Assembly: GCA_900769175.1 (NCBI GenBank)
Contig: CAAGFP010000258.1
Span: forward strand, 1-15,908
Origin: Lachnospiraceae bacterium
Lineage (GTDB): Bacteria > Bacillota > Clostridia > Lachnospirales > Lachnospiraceae
Reading direction: 5' to 3'
Length of the DNA stretch: 15,908 bases
This document shows positions 15,118 through 15,908 of the stretch, piece by piece. Position numbers and translations under genes: made by a program. The notes beneath the pieces were generated by a model that searched no databases, had not been told where the DNA came from, and saw only the letters and a program-made list of their open reading frames with translations. Numbering within the stretch: position 1 is the first letter of the stretch; every line of letters starts with the position of its first letter.

Positions 15118-15908
15118 TTATCTTGGAATGCATTCTCTTTTGCATTCGCACAAATCAGTAATAAACTGCTTATCCAATGCGGATAAAACATAGTCTTTCC
15201 GGTATATCAGTACATCTTTATAAAATGAATCATTATCACTGCACTGGCGCATAATCAGTCCGTAACGGTCAAGAATCCGGTTCGGAATCGGGGAAACCCA
15301 CATGAAAGTTTCAGGGTTTTCTTCCAGAAGATCAAACTGGCTGCATCTTTCAAAAACGAACACCTTCCGCTCGGGTTCTTCTTCAAAGACACCCTTTCTC
15401 GAATGCCCCAATGCCATGGTTGGCAGGGTCGGATCTCCATGTGCCACTTCGATCATATTCTTTAAATCCGAATAACAGATTTCTTTTCGTTTTGCCAGCT
15501 CACTCTCCCTGCTCATCAAAAGGAAATGCTTAAACTCAGCTACAACCTCATAATTGAGCCCTTTACTTTCAAAGCTTTCTTTGTAAAATGAATCATATTC
15601 GACCGGATAACGCACAATTCCGAGGCGGTAATCCGAATTGATGATTTTATTGATAGTATTGGTATTATTGGTTTCCATATAGAATATATCAGCGGGATTA
15701 TAGTCAATGCTGTTTGTAAACTGGGCAAACGCATTCGAAATATAAGTAGCTCTGGGCGCACAGAGAGAAAAATGCTGCTTCATTTTCAGTCCGGACTTAT
15801 ACATGGATTCGATTTCATCAATCTGCCCAAGAATTTTTTTGGCATAACGAATGAAATCCTCTCCTTCCGGCGTCACAACCATTCCCCTGGAAGAACGGTC
15901 AAAAATCG
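15118..15908 (-). CDS. LysR-type transcriptional regulator, 5' end cut by window edge
   Basis: An open frame of about 262 residues runs to the right edge; there is no need for the internal ATG at 15882, because eight upstream codons read IFDRSSRG and continue into MVVTPEGEDFIRYAKK. This is the hallmark end of a LysR winged helix (F-R-x-x-R-x-x-x-T-x-x-G). About 50 N-terminal residues, with the helix-turn-helix, lie outside the window. The rest is the linker helix and the LysR-type effector-binding domain. No effector is identifiable. The stop TAA is at 15118-15120. The gene points the same way as the alcohol dehydrogenase, whereas LysR regulators are more often divergent from their targets, so a regulatory link is uncertain. 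Confidence 0.88.
   Translation of the reverse strand, partial: IFDRSSRGMVVTPEGEDFIRYAKKILGQIDEIESMYKSGLKMKQHFSLCAPRATYISNAFAQFTNSIDYNPADIFYMETNNTNTINKIINSDYRLGIVRYPVEYDSFYKESFESKGLNYEVVAEFKHFLLMSRESELAKRKEICYSDLKNMIEVAHGDPTLPTMALGHSRKGVFEEEPERKVFVFERCSQFDLLEENPETFMWVSPIPNRILDRYGLIMRQCSDNDSFYKDVLIYRKDYVLSALDKQFITDLCECKRECIPR

Noticed and set aside
14915..15151. Minus-strand 78-codon reading frame with a CEEC motif between the LysR-type and dehydrogenase genes
   Set aside because: It begins at a GTG without a ribosome site, overlaps the end of the LysR-type gene in another frame, has no recognisable domain and covers several inverted repeats.
1..15908. Mobile element or phage island
   Set aside because: No transposase, integrase, phage gene, tRNA attachment site or terminal repeat was seen; all genes share strand and similar signals.

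Overview
The window looks like a contig end from an anaerobic, low-to-moderate-GC Firmicute, most likely a gut or rumen member of the Lachnospiraceae (Clostridia). The reasons are the Shine-Dalgarno sites of GGAGG type before nearly every gene, the electron-bifurcating NfnAB pair, a sensory-type [FeFe]-hydrogenase, SpoIIE-type phosphatase, an iron-containing alcohol dehydrogenase and tight one-strand gene packing. This is an inference from gene content, not a taxonomic search. Every convincing gene lies on the minus strand, so the layout is described from the right edge to the left.

Right part (15908 to 13600): a LysR-type regulator whose N-terminus is cut by the window edge, a 294-bp spacer with small hairpins and a palindrome, then an iron-containing alcohol dehydrogenase closed by a strong 15-bp stem-loop terminator.

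Middle (13599 to 9436): a leader region with four 23-bp degenerate tandem repeats, then a Nudix hydrolase overlapping nfnA, followed by nfnB and, 100 bp later, NAD kinase (nadK). Together these form an NADP(H)-centred cluster: NadK makes NADP+, NfnAB exchanges electrons between NADH, ferredoxin and NADPH, and the Nudix enzyme may act on a nucleotide such as ADP-ribose.

Left-middle (9435 to 1239): an APH/choline-kinase-like phosphotransferase, two tandem thioredoxin-like [2Fe-2S] proteins, a group C-like (putatively sensory) [FeFe]-hydrogenase with a PAS domain, a SpoIIE-type phosphatase, a CrtI-like FAD oxidoreductase, a membrane histidine kinase with no response regulator nearby, and a MutT-like Nudix protein whose start overlaps the kinase stop. 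The core of ferredoxins, PAS-hydrogenase and phosphatase reads as a redox/H2-sensing module with a protein-phosphatase output. This is the most interesting system in the window. The general class is known, but its partners here and several active-site substitutions deserve attention.

Left edge (1238 to 1): an array of TGATATCA-like palindromes in front of a two-TM SPFH/band-7 membrane protein, the first codons of a downstream gene, and then 20 bases matching the end of an Illumina TruSeq adapter. Those 20 bases are a technical artefact and mean the true sequence starts at about base 21.
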